Assembly: GCA_012861695.1 (NCBI GenBank) | Contig: JAAOOA010000002.1 | Coordinates: 40,599,300-40,663,299, forward strand | Length of the DNA: 64,000 bases | DNA from: Trematomus loennbergii | Taxonomy: Eukaryota > Chordata > Actinopteri > Perciformes > Nototheniidae | Reading direction: 5' to 3' | In this document: piece after piece, positions 22,273 through 36,240 of the stretch | Position numbering within the stretch: the stretch's first letter is position 1 | How the letters are laid out: each line of letters begins with the position of its first letter | Notes under the pieces: generated by a model | Database searches by the model: none | Seen by the model: only the letters and a program-made list of their open reading frames with translations | What the model was told of the DNA's origin: nothing | Program-made: the position numbers and the translations under genes

Positions 22273-22496
22273 GATACACTGAAAAAAACTGAAACGTGGA
22301 CTTTAACTACTGTAAATGAATTATGTCAACAGATTTCATGTATTAGGTTAGTTGAAACCAATACAATTAAGTTTAAAATAAAAAACATTAGGTTCAACTT
22401 AATATTATTGCGTTCAACTAACCTAATACAATTATGTGAAATGTGTTGACATAATACATTTAATTAAAGTCAACGTTTGAGTTTGTTCAATGTATC
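22273..22496. mobile_element. Palindromic foldback MITE, 224 bp
   Basis: The left half (22273 to about 22365) is the approximate reverse complement of the right half (about 22400-22496). Outer ends are GATACACTG and CAATGTATC. The strongest shared words are TATGTCAACA with TGTTGACATA and GTATTAGGTTAGTTGAA with its complement near 22412-22428. The loop lies near 22370-22395. The structure is that of a near full-length inverted-repeat MITE. No target duplication is obvious, so its superfamily is open. Confidence 0.75.
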
Positions 22497-23179
22497 GCAA
22501 TGGCGGCAATCTGCGCTCACTGGCTGCCCTTTATGTTATGTTTGGAACAAGCAGTATTTAAAAAAGAAAGATATATATTTTCTTATTTGTACACTGAGAT
22601 GGGAAAAAAACTAAACAAGATGGAATCAAAGGAGAAGACATACTTTATAAAAACCCTAAATAACATATAGCTGTCACACTCTACTCTAGTATAGATGAAT
22701 GCATCATGCTACACTCACACATGTACACACAGTCATCTGAAATCCACACAAGCCTAATTTAAGGACGTACCATAAAATCCCTTGTTTCATACGCTCATCA
22801 TTCACACCCTCCAACAGCTGGAGAATTCACGGAGGTAACCAACAGGGGGCAGTCTTTTGCTCCTACCTATCAACTGTACAAACACACTTGTATAAACGGG
22901 GGGGAACGCAACGGTAAGGCCTCAGTATGTTCTCAGTGTTACCGTGTGTGGCTAACACACACATGGTGCTGCTGTACGAGTAAGAGGCCAGATTCATTAC
23001 CATACATGGGTTAAAATATTACATTTCCTATAAAAGAGAGAGTGGTCATCGTTTGATTTGATTCAAAAGTTTCAAATGAGTAGAGATTCACCTTGAAAGT
23101 GAAGAATAAAATGAATTTCAGCGGTTTGTCATACATTTGTTTAAAAGGCCAAACCAATGTTTTACTGTTTTATTTGAAC
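22497..23179. other. Non-coding, nothing recognised
   Basis: AT-rich to balanced sequence without recognisable features. Confidence 0.55.
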
Positions 23180-23640
23180 AATTGCCCATGTGTTGCTGCT
23201 CATTTTCAACATGTTTCCCATTTATCCCTGGGTGTCACAATATTTCATTTTATCAGATTTTCTGACAGCACTCATTTCCACGCAGTCTGATGATTGGAAA
23301 TATTATGACAAGATTTGTTCCCGTCATTTTGCTGCCTGGAAACTGAATGGTTTTAGGCTCGTCTTCCAATCTCAAAATCGTTTTCCTTTTGTGTCTGATG
23401 TTCTTCGCAACCGCACCCAAACAACGAGACTGAGGCAGCCGGACTTGTTCCACACAGCCATCAGCATTAATGAGGTTATCACTGAGCGAACAATAATAAA
23501 ATGTCACCCTCAGAATGGAAAGGAACACACGGCTCTCACATGTCCGTGCTATCAGCTCTGCGACAAAGCTTCTGATCTCTATCTGCTGCACACAGACCGA
23601 CACTTCACTCACTTCAAACCACAATACACTGCTGAGCTCA
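23180..23640. promoter_or_regulatory. Possible conserved element with long overlapping open frames
   Basis: The + strand is open for about 158 codons (23190-23666) and the - strand for about 134 (23253-23657), yet neither translation matches a family I know. Words such as GATTGGAAATATTATGAC and CATCAGCATTAATGAGG look like vertebrate enhancer sequence. The block ends in a short CA run. A non-coding conserved element is the likelier reading; an unrecognised exon is possible. Confidence 0.25.
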
Positions 23641-24469
23641 CACACACACAAACACACACCTTTTAAAAATGAACATCATAATAATAGGATAATCACTTAA
23701 TAATAAGAGCTGCAACGTTAGTCACTTTAGCAATTTGTTATTGGCAATAATCATTAACATTTTAAATCTATTGTTGTTGTTTTGTGTTTGTTTTTTTCTT
23801 CCAACATCTTAAATGTAGCTTTCTTATGTTAGTAAATTATATATCTATAAAAAGAGCTTCTTAAGGACAAACCGTGATGGACATATGTCACATTTAATGC
23901 ACCAAACGATCGGCCAATTAATTGAGATTAAAATAATATTTTGTCATGTTAAAAAGCCACATAACATCTAATGTATTGATATCAACGCATATATGTCAGC
24001 ATCAGTCTGCAAATCCCCTCCTGAAATCCTCCTGCTCCGTCAGCAAACAGCCTGGGTGGTTATTGACCATGTGGAGCTTACAGTATCTCTCTTTGACTGT
24101 TTTTTTGTGCGACTCGTGCAGTATTAACGTTGGATTGTATTGATCCAGCTGTGCAGAGCGCCGTGCGTACCTCAGGGAAAGCTAGGAGGTTGTACAGTTA
24201 TCTCCCGGGGTGTAATTCTCAACTATACAACCTACTACCTCAACCTGGGAGCAAGCAGACTCATGTTTGGGAGTAAAAACAGAGTGGAAAAGGAAACCAG
24301 TCGTGGTAAAAAAAAATACTTTGGACGCTCTTTGTTGTACTTTAATCCTTCCTCAAAGGGATTATGACATATTAAGCTGTCCTAGAAGATAAAGTATTTC
24401 CTTCTCGAAGGCTTCTCCAAACTCTTTACCTCACTGACCCCAAAACACACAAACAGACCCAAACCTCCT
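23641..24469. other. Non-coding, short CA run at 23639-23660
   Basis: Nothing further recognised. Confidence 0.55.
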
Positions 24470-24700
24470 TCCCCGCAAATCACATTTTGTCCTTCAAAGA
24501 AAAGCCTTGCAGTTGCTCATTTCAAACTGTTAAAATGTGGGAGGTAATGTGTGAGAAACACTATGCATTTACTAATTGGAGCTAATGTCTACTTCATTAA
24601 CACTAGAAAGGCCAGGCTGCAGCTAATTGACTGCTGACTTAAACAGCTCCTTAAGAGTTTTCTACAAACTAACATTTGAAAAACACCCGAGGAAATTGTA
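24470..24700. promoter_or_regulatory. Candidate regulatory block with repeated TAATTG sites
   Basis: TAATTG homeodomain-type cores occur at 24573-24578 and 24624-24629, with GAGCTAATG between them and TTCATTAACAC nearby. It shows no repeat signature. The call is motif-based only. Confidence 0.25.
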
Positions 24701-26492
24701 GGTATAATTATATTTTCCATTTGAATTGACTTCTTAATACCCTACAATTATTCTAGAAAACAAAGGGAATGTGTGGAAAGTGTCAAAAACCCCAGGAAGA
24801 CCCAACTTTTCTCCACTTTGGAGATTTCCAAGACAGATTCTTTGATATTACTTTGCTGCTGTCTTTGACTGGTGCTGCTGGTATCGGTGACAGGGTTAAA
24901 TTAAAGTTGCTGAGAGCAGACCACGCTGTTTTCTGCTGATGCTGCTCGGTGGTTGGGCTGCACAGACGCAGACCTGTAGACACAAGCTTGTGGTGTCAGT
25001 TAACACAAGTTCGGATCTACGGGTTTGGGACCATGAGCAGATCACTTCATACATCCGTTAGCACGAGGAGACGGAGGAAATTAGCCCTTTTTAACCAGCA
25101 GAAACTGCCATACTTCAGGAATATAATGGAAGGGAAACGTTCCATTGATTTAAAGCTTAATACACAATCGTTAACACCACTTATTGCTGAAAATTAGATG
25201 CAATTAATTAGCCTAATATTCAACAAAAATGATGAAGTTACCTGTTCTACTTATGATGTAGAGAATTTACAATGTATCTATTTTAAGAGAAAAAAACAAG
25301 ACTATAAAGCAAATTACTGACAGTAAATTGCTGCCATTTAAGTGTAATAATTAAAATAATATAATAAATAAAACAGAACCAATAAAAAAAATGTATTTCC
25401 TACCATTTTCGTTAGTTGTACTATATTCAAAAATATTTGTATACTCTAAACTCCAGTAACTCAAATCCTGATCCCACAACTTACTTTTCAAAATGAACAA
25501 AAACTTCTTTATAAATATTTAAAATTCATCATCTTACTGGTAATTATCATACCAACACTTGTATATCACTCTGTATCCCACTAAGAGAGATTTCAGTGAG
25601 TGATAGGTTGAAAAATGCAAGAGGTATTTTAGGAGTCATGTGGCCGACCTTAATGAGACATAATACTATGAAATGTTGAAAATAAATTGCAGGAAAATAG
25701 CTCTCCAAAAACTCTGCGTAGGAGTTCTGCTTGAATAAAGCCTGTGGAGATTTCACAGGACTGTGAGATGACATAAATGAGTCTGACTGTACCGAAACAC
25801 CACATAACCAAATGAGGACTGTCTTAAAATAACAAAGTGCTCCAAAATGACTTTGAAGTTGTTTTTTTACTTAATCAAAGTCATGAATAAATTAAGTAAC
25901 AAACTATTGCATGGATTTGCAATATTATAATAGGCAATTTTAACAAATATTCCCAGATTATCATTGATGATTATCCTTTCATTACAATAAGGACAAAAAA
26001 TATGTGAAGCTGTGCAGCTTATAATAGGAACAAAAAAGAAAAGAGGAGACAAAGCAGCATCACTTAACATAAGAAATCTTTAACATTTTACAAATGTAAT
26101 GATATTCCATCCCTTTACATTACAAGCTTTTCACTGTAAGTAAAAACCACAAATTCATGCTGAAAAGGTCGCTTTAGAACATTCCTGTCTAACTTGAATA
26201 GAGTTGTCGCTTGGCAGCGCAGGCAACAAAGTACAACTTGCAAAACTCTGAGATGAAAAAGAGCGAGCGGTCCAATTTCAACTCTGGTAGCGTCTGAAGT
26301 TCTCTTTCTCCTTCTCTTTCCCCCTGCCTGAATTTAAATGAGACGTCTGACTTTGAAGCTGTTGCCAAGTTGCTTAAAGTATGTCAGTGGGTCTTTGCCA
26401 GCGAGCTGAAAGACACCTTGAGATGGTCCGAACAAAGAGGTCAGCGGGGTCCTCAGCACCCTGCGGGCCCACGCCGCCGCCACCTCTGCACC
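24701..26492. other. Non-coding, mostly AT-rich; GC-richer from 26340
   Basis: No gene is supported. The 26340-26490 stretch before the TG array is GC-rich and open on both strands, without recognisable protein similarity. Confidence 0.5.
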
Positions 26493-26671
<179 letters not shown>

Positions 26672-27776
26672 GAGACAAAACTAAGGCTGTCTAAAGGCCA
26701 CTACCTGCATTGTTTGGGCACCCAGCGGCCAAATCTACCCAGCAACAGAGGTGGTGTGTAGACGCCGATGGGAGGGGGTTCCACAGAGGTGAAGAAGTGA
26801 GAGGAAGTGGTATGTCGTTAGCACTTCGTAATATAACGCAATGTAAACAGATAGCCCCCACTAGCTAACAGGTAATTTTGGGCCCTTTCACCACAGCTAA
26901 TGCACAGCAAACATCACGGAAAAAACTCAACACACAGTGAAATATTACCAGCCACAAAGCAAATCATTTGGAAAAAAAAGCTCAGAGCACATAAGGACTT
27001 ACCGATTTGCCTTCATGTTTAGTTCCGAAATGTTTCTTTTTCTCTACCAAGCAGGGCCTACGGTGGTTGGCAGAAGGTATAGACAGTCACGTCCACTGTG
27101 GCCCATCAACAAAAAAAACAGCTCAAACATGCAACTACAGAAACGAAAACCACCCCGAAAGGGAGCTCGGGGAGAGGGTGGGAAAGAGTGAGACAAAAGA
27201 AAACAGCCAAGGGAAGAGGGAGAGAAAGTGCTGGTGGGGAAAGAGAAGGAAAAAGTAAACGATAACAGAAAACACTCGTTTTTTTGGTGTTTTTACAATT
27301 TCAGTTCGCCGCATGCTAGTAATAATAACTACAAATAAGCTCAACGTTATCTGTAAAACATTTGCAGTCTACAAGCTGAGTCCCTGCACAAATGACAAGC
27401 AACATCTGTTTGTAAACAGCCAAAATCCAGCATAAAAAACAAAAAGAAATCGAAAAAGATTGGCTTGATTTGTCTCTCGTTTTCAGTCTTCAAACTCTCC
27501 TGTTGTTTGACTTCCTCACTCGCTCAGCTGAATAAGGCAAACAAAAAAGAAAAAGGGGAGTGTGGAAATTCAGCGAAGGGAAAAGCAGCCATGAAGCCAT
27601 CCTTCTGTCACCCCTGAACCTCTCCCCTTCCCTACTCTTCCTCTCCCTTTTCTCCCCTCCTCCTCCCTGCACACTCCTTAGTCCTCCTTTCCCCAATTCC
27701 CAAAATGCAGGAGACAGTCCAGGTATAGCTACTCCTCACTCACTCCTTCTCTTTTCCAAAATGCCCCACTACTCCG
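26672..27776. other. Non-coding with purine-rich and pyrimidine-rich patches
   Basis: GA-rich around 27150-27260 and CT-rich around 27590-27700. No gene is seen. Confidence 0.5.
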
Positions 27777-29879
<2,103 letters not shown>

Positions 29880-29893
29880 ATAAATCTATCGAT
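29880..29893 (+). repeat. Left 14-bp target duplication of a SINE
   Basis: ATAAATCTATCGAT, repeated exactly at 30094-30107. Long perfect duplications of this length are typical of LINE-mediated (target-primed) insertion. Confidence 0.85.
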
Positions 29894-30093
29894 CATAAAT
29901 GGGGGGAGGCGTGTCGCGCAGTGAGTTGTGCGTTGGTGTTCGGATCACAGGTTCAAACCCCACTGCAGTCAGCATGTCGTTGTGTCCCTGGGCAAGACAC
30001 TTCACCCCAAAATTGCTCCTGTGGGGATTGTCCACAGTATTGAGTATGTAAGTCGCTTTGGATAAAAGCGTCTAACAAGTGACATGTAATGTA
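29894..30093 (+). mobile_element. tRNA-derived SINE with intact target duplications
   Basis: The 5' head is tRNA-like: GCGCAGTGAG near 29917 is a degenerate box A and GGTTCAAACCC at 29950-29960 is a good box B, so an internal polymerase III promoter is recognisable. The middle has CCTGGGCAAGACACTTCACCC and the 3' end has GCTTTGGATAAAAGCGTCTA followed by an ATGTAATGTAAT tail, the LINE-derived tail shared by many teleost SINEs. Perfect 14-bp target duplications flank it, so the boundaries are secure and the insertion is young relative to the V-SINE at 3452. Confidence 0.9.
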
Positions 30094-30107
30094 ATAAATC
30101 TATCGAT
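30094..30107 (+). repeat. Right 14-bp target duplication of the SINE
   Basis: Exact copy of 29880-29893. Confidence 0.85.
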
Positions 30108-30840
30108 TAGATTTATGATTCAAAAATTATAAAAGTAGGGTAGACATGTGGATATTATCCGGCTGAACAAAACGTGCATTTATCTAACAGGTTCGTTTTC
30201 CACAGACCTTATTTCGAGCTATCTTCCAAAACCCTATGGAGAAATCCCATTGCTTTTTTGTCGAGGGAACCAAGCCCCCAGGAAGTGCGCCAGACTCTAG
30301 GAAAATATTCGTTGTGGCCAAACGGCGGTACTACACTTCCGTATCAGTCGCTGGGCCCGGAAAGATTTTTTCCCATTGACTAACATTGGGAAAGAGACAT
30401 CGTTGGATAATTTTTTTAAAACGAAATAAACTACCCAGTATGAACATTTGTATAGCCATTTGTATAGCCATTTGTATAGCCATTTGGTCCTCAAGTTGTA
30501 AAATGTGCTAATAATGTTATTCTGAGAGTTATTTTCCTCGGCATTATGAACGCGGATCTAACCCACGGGACTGCACCGCCCGGCACGTTCATGTGACATG
30601 TTGAGTACTACATGAGTTTTACCTTTACCCATGGATGCCCAATAACGGATTATATGATTATATGAATACTTTCGTGACGTTTCGCTCTCTCAAAAGTTGG
30701 CCATTTTGTCTTCATGCGCCAATGAGCAACTCTCATAGGAATGAACGAGGCCCCACCTCCCACGCTGTATCCAGTTCTTATTATACATCCATGGAGGGAA
30801 CCCATGCGCAGCTTACTTCCGGGTTTTAGGATGCGTCACT
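30108..30840. mobile_element. Probable copy of an unidentified dispersed repeat
   Basis: The stretch with GGGCCCGGAAAGATTTTTTC (near 30352) followed by CCCATTGACTAACATTGGG resembles an interspersed sequence I associate with teleost genomes, but I cannot name it or place its ends. It contains a 12-bp tandem repeat (30445-30486). A search of this genome for multiple copies would settle it. Confidence 0.35.
30445..30486. repeat. 12-bp tandem repeat, 3.5 copies
   Basis: CATTTGTATAGC is repeated three times exactly and then half a unit. Perfect identity between units suggests recent expansion. Confidence 0.9.
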
Positions 30841-30979
30841 GCACCACTCTATATAACACATGCATCAACTTCACTGCGGGCGGAACTTGTCATAAAGTCC
30901 ACGAAAATAAAGCCCACCCATTTAGAGGGAAGATATGATTGGTCAATTGTACTGTCATTTGACATCACTCTCTCGTTGA

Positions 30980-31284
30980 GTTACTATAGCGGGCCCTCTG
31001 TGAATTTACAGCAGGACCACCAATCAGCTCCTGTCTTCACAGTAACTCGCAGAGAGGGCTAAAGGAGCTTCTTTCATTTAACCCTTCACATTCCAACATA
31101 AACTGAATAGGCAGATTCAAAGGATTTATTTCTTTGGAAATGTTATTTTAAATACAATTAAATCAAGTTATTTTGGTAAAACTAATGAAAAATATAACTT
31201 TTTTTTTAATGTTTTCAAATATTATTTTTTCGAATATTTTAGGACCTCAGAGAGGGTCTAGAGGGCCCTGACGGCTCGCCACTG
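30980..31284 (-). mobile_element. hAT terminus of the CAGTGGCG family, truncated
   Basis: Read on the minus strand, 31284 to 31261 begins CAGTGGCGAGCCGTCAGGGC, matching the left end of the element at 5580 at 22 of 24 bases. No opposite end beginning CAGTGGC was found upstream, so the other side is lost or too eroded. The inner limit is a guess based on the change in composition. Confidence 0.6.
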
Positions 31285-31504
31285 CTCAGAGGTCATGATT
31301 CAGCAATAACGGTTGGGGAAAATGTATGAGGCCTCAAAAAATTAAGATGTAATGGTCAGGCCACTAAAAGCCTTGGGTAAGGTTTGGTAAAATCGTGAGG
31401 TCATTGGTAATTTACAAAAACACAAAAGTCAACAAAGAAAAAGGTGTCACACAAGGGCACCCTTCAACTGTCATTTCTGTTAGAGATATTTGCTTTAGGT
31501 CCAC
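31285..31504. other. Non-coding spacer
   Basis: Nothing recognised. Confidence 0.5.
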
Positions 31505-31540
31505 CTAACCCTAACCCTAACCCTAACCCTAACCCTAACC
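31505..31540 (-). repeat. Interstitial telomeric repeat, six units
   Basis: Six consecutive CTAACC units (complement of GGTTAG) without error. It is the longest telomere-type array in the window. Confidence 0.95.
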
Positions 31541-32570
31541 ACCAGCACATCTACAGCCACACAGCAAATGTGCTTGCATGAACTAACTCTTTAAGCTGTT
31601 ACATGTACTGAGTCAATCAACATGTAGGTCAATTATCAATGTTCCCTTATCTTATTTTCAAAGTTTGTAAACATTTTGCTCTTAAAAAGCTACTTCCATG
31701 TCCTAGAATGTGATCATGATAATTTCCAAAAAAAAGATCGAAGTAAAGTAGAACCAAAAAACAACTAACTTTTCTCAGTGGGAATTTGAGTTTGCAGTTT
31801 CCAAACTTAAAATAAGCTTCAAGGAGCTCAAAAGGAAATTAACTCACTACAGTTGGATTACAGCTTAATGAAGGTTGAAAAATCCAAACCGTAATGAGGT
31901 AAACATTGGATTTTTGGATACACACTGCAATAATTTGTCACTCGGGGTAAATTTAACAAGCTATTCGAGGTTCTTCACTTGTGTAAAAACTCTTGCCTTT
32001 TACTGTCATTTACAGCCACCTAGAAAGCAAACCCAAACCAGGCAAAGAGCTTATAGACTTTTCTTGGGTTCAAATGAGGCAAAGCCATTTTAAACTGTCT
32101 GTTTTTTTCTGTTTCTATGATCTCTAGTCCATCATCATAGCCTTGATATACTGTCTCCAATATGACCTCTAGCTCAGCGATAACTAGTATGAAGTTTCCT
32201 TCAGGGAATTAAAAAAACACAAATAAATGCCCTAAACTCATAGTTGATCCACAATAATCTTGCTGTAATGAAATGTTACCATGTCAAGCCTGCAGCCTGA
32301 CTTGGGGTTCATAAGATGTGTTTGCTGCAGTCCTTGTAATCCTTTCAAATTGCTTTTCATAAAAAGAAATGAAAGTTGTTTGGTGCCATTTCATGGATCA
32401 TGCATTATGGGTTCTGCCTCAAATGCACATGATGTACCCCGACGTGAGTTTTACTATCATGGATGGTTGGTCTGACGATAGAAGGCTGACTATATGTTAC
32501 TTTAAATATGTTTTTTTTTTAATCAACTTAACTCGAAAATAAGGACTCTGTAAGCGGGCTGTTTTACATT
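31541..32570. other. AT-rich non-coding DNA
   Basis: No feature recognised. Confidence 0.55.
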
Positions 32571-32990
32571 TTGTTTGAGTTTTTGGTTACTTCAGTCAGA
32601 GAATATCACCCCTTTCCAAAATTCACTTTCTGCGCCCATTCCATTTTCTCTCCTGTCTTCTCCCTCCATCTGCTATTCTGCTCACGCACAACTGCGGCAA
32701 CCCTCCTCCAATCGCTGGCATTAATCCACACCTCAGACCCCCAGACACACTGTCTGCTCTCCCACCATGCACCTCAGCTTCAAAACTTTCCCAGACACAT
32801 TTGGCCTTCTCTCTATCGCCTACCTCTCCCTCCCTCTCGAGCCCCTTTTCTTTCACTCGGTCTCCCCATGGCTCTTCATCGTCCAGTGTCATTTGCTCTG
32901 CCTCTTTCTCTCTCAAACTCTCTAAATTTCCCCTTTTCTTTCTCTCTATTCACCCACGGTCTGTCTGACAAAAGTATCTCCTAATCTTCC
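32571..32990. other. Pyrimidine-rich stretch
   Basis: CT-rich on the + strand, especially 32640-32670 and 32800-32950, giving a 137-codon open frame on + and a 97-codon open frame on -. Both are composition artefacts. Confidence 0.5.
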
Positions 32991-35870
32991 CCGGAGTCCA
33001 TTTGACATAAAATGGCGGCAATGCAACCGTCCAATGCAAGTTGTCCCTCTAGTATTCGCAAGTAGAGTTACACATTGCCTGAGTTGTTTTTTTTATGTTT
33101 GTCTTTCTCAAATATTTTCATGTTGTGGACCCAAAAGACCAACAGATCCTATTTATCAGGATTTGTTCAAACCTTGGGCAAAAAACCCTGAGTTTCCAAT
33201 TGTTGATAATTAAAAAATAGGTTTTAAAAAGTAACTTTTGCATCGGGATCTTTGGTTGTAAAATGTTCTCATTACCTAAAATAATTTTTTCGTAATGATG
33301 ATTATGTGAAATTGGTCAAATTTGGACATAATGAAACTCAATAGATCAAATTCAATGGTGTTTGTCTGCAGGACAGCAACGTGGGAGGGCCAGAAAGGGC
33401 AAGCCCCTCCCATTTGACATCTTAACCCTCCCCCAAATGTTTATTTTGTTTACAATTATTATTGTTGTTTATTTGTGTGCACTTGCCACTTGTTTATTTG
33501 TGTGCAATGCTACGATCTAAGATGTCTGATACAAAGTAAAATCCCCCAAATATACATTCGCCAGAAACATGGGTAACAAACTCCACTTGTGATTAGTTTG
33601 TGTGCGTTACACTCAGCCGCTGTTCTGGATTTCATCTGAGTTAGGATTCTTTAGCCTGTTATAAACTAAAAATGTACATCGAAAAATGGCGTGTTAGCAT
33701 CAAGCGGTGAGTTGAGTATTTCTATATTCATCTTTTGCTTTTTTGCACGTAATGTGGTGTTTATTTGTGCGTATTTGCGAGAGGCTCCCATGAAAATTCC
33801 ATGCCCTCTCTGCAAGTTTGCTCTGGCATGGGCTTGTTTATCTGCCCCTAAAAGTAAGGGAGTAAAAACATTTATACATGTACAACTTTTGGAATGCATT
33901 GAATGTTCCAGGTAAAAATACCTGCCGAGGTCAAGTGAGTTTGAACAACATTAGACAACCACATATTCAGAATACAAGTGAAAGGACTGAAAATCCAAAG
34001 CAAGAGCTGCAAACACGTTTTTTACTACCAATGGGAAAGTGTCCCTCAAATATAAACAGAAAATGTACTCAGAAGTATGTCATAAAAGCAGAGGAGCATC
34101 TGCTGAGGACTACCACAGAATGAATTTGTCGATTGTTTGCTAATCTTCATTGGGCTCCTTAACATTCTTGTACTGCACGTTCACTAATTTATTGCATGGT
34201 CACTAATTTATTCGTTGGCAATCAACCCATTGGAAAGAAAATACCCCCTCTGCAAAGGCCACTAATCAGCATCTGTTGGCTTGGACTGCTAGTCTCCCCT
34301 CTGACAGTGTTTTCCTCATAAGGGTTTTAATGTTTATCAGTGATCTCGTTTGGCTCCAGTCTTGGGAATCTCTTTGTTTTGCTGGGAAGAGAAAAAGCTA
34401 AGAGGATTGAATTTGGAGCTGCAGGCCTACATGATGGGACGCACAGATAGGAACTGGAACAAGTCAGCCCTCCTTGTAAATCGAGATTCATCCAAGAGCG
34501 AAGTAATAAAGAATGATTTTATTTCTTTGAGATGTTTTTATGAGCGAAACTCCCTCCCACCAACATTAGCTGTAAATTCAATTTCCTAGGATTGGAGCAG
34601 TTTCATGGCCAAAGACTTGAAAGCCATTGCCATATACATGCTATATGTTATCTTCAGAAAACTATTCCGAGCCAACTCAGTATTCCTACTGTATGAATAG
34701 CATCATGTTGGACGATTATGCACATCACAATATACGGCTTATATCAATGCCAATACATACAGCACCACATTACATAGCTTATATGTAGCGAAGCGGAATG
34801 TAAGGGTTGAAACCGGAGTTATTATTTATTGCTCAAAGACAACATTTGTTTTTTCACTGATTGTAGTTATTAGCTCTATATGTTAGTTGCCTTATCCTAA
34901 TCATACCCATTATTTTTGCAGTAACAATGACCTTTCTCTAACCAAAACACTTCAGTAATTTCCATTCACAGAAATGCAAAGCTTTTACAAATGTTGTTAT
35001 CAGACATAAAAACATTATAACTTAATAAAAACCATGAGTGTAGAATTGTAAATGTATAATATTAAAGTCAATATCTGGTGACTGGAGATCATTTAGCTTA
35101 TTTGTTCAGGTTTGCAAAACAAACTTGGACCAGAGCTTGGTTTCAAACGTCAACACTTTCTTGGTAATGACCAAGGGCGCAACTGTCAAGTAGCCACAGC
35201 TGGCACAGGATGTCTAATTAGCTTTAAAGGTGTCTTTACTTATAGGATTCCCTCATCAGACATACAGTATCAGACATTCAGACATGAGATCATTGAGATT
35301 TTATTTGTAGCATCCTGATTGCGAAACATTTTTTAAATTATTGCTTTGTATTATAGATGGTATGGTTAATGTTAGGGATTGACTGTGGTCAGGCAAACAT
35401 ACAATAGTTAAAATAAGGCTAGGGTAAGGCAACGAGAACATTAGGTTTAATATGGTCAGAAATCACAAAGATCGTGGTAAACATCAATACAAAAAGTTTG
35501 CTCAAATAATTTAAACACCTTTGGTTTTTGGTTACTGCATATCGTTTTCCCTATGTGCAATGTGGACCTCATTTCAAGGCACTCCAGCATTCCAAGTTCT
35601 TGCATGGTTACTTCTCTTTGAAATTGTAGAATTGTGGTTTCTTTTGACAAATTAAAAAGGGTTTTGTAAAAAAACATGTCTCTGTTTTCCAAAATAGGTC
35701 TGGGGAACTCAAACAAGGCATATGAACTTTTAAATAAACACAAAATGGCTACCGTACATTTACTGTACACTGAGTCATATACAAAGAATCTGTATCAGAT
35801 CAACCGATGGATGATGATTTTGTTCCATCTCCACGTCTAATATATCGTGAAACAGGTTCCAACCCCACTG
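32991..35870. other. AT-rich non-coding DNA
   Basis: No recognisable gene. A short duplication of TTCACTAATTTATT-like words (34177-34212) is the only repeat noticed. A 104-codon open frame on the minus strand (35456-35770) has no recognisable domain. Confidence 0.5.
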
Positions 35871-36240
35871 CCTTTTGTTTGCCTTTCTTTTGTTTCCTTC
35901 ATCGTACCAAACGCTACCTCATCCTCTCCTCTCCTTCTCCCTCCCTCACCCGTTTGTTCGTCCCTTTTGCCTTCCTCGCCATGCTTCCTCCTCTCTCTCC
36001 ATCTCTCTGCCCACTCCGCCAACCTCCCCCTCCCCCCCCTGTGTTGGTGTCCTCATGTGACCCTGCTTGCCCTGAATCGCTGTCGGTGCCCATTTGGATC
36101 AGGCACAGCTGGTGCTCCCGCTGAAAGCCGATTGCCATTACCGCCGCTGTCTACTGTCCGTCCTTCCTGCTGTCTGCCTGTCCCAGAGACACATCTTCAT
36201 AATGATGTTACGCCTATTTCTCCCATTGGTGTCGTCTGAA
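35871..36240. promoter_or_regulatory. Pyrimidine-rich tract followed by a candidate regulatory block
   Basis: CT-rich from about 35920 to 36040. It is followed by GC-balanced unique sequence (about 36050-36160) with CCCATTTGGATCAGGCAC and GCCGATTGCCATTACCGCC, which has the look of a conserved non-coding element. Weak, motif-based. Confidence 0.2.

Noticed and set aside
23265..23345. Stretch reading KICSRHF, reminiscent of a THAP zinc finger
   Set aside because: The C-x2-H pair is present but the upstream C-x2-4-C pair, the conserved tryptophan spacing and the terminal AVPTIF-type motif are missing.
35456..35770. 104-codon minus-strand frame
   Set aside because: It has a start codon and ordinary composition, but no recognisable domain, no neighbouring exon and no splice-bounded structure. 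Frames of this length are expected by chance in 64 kb.
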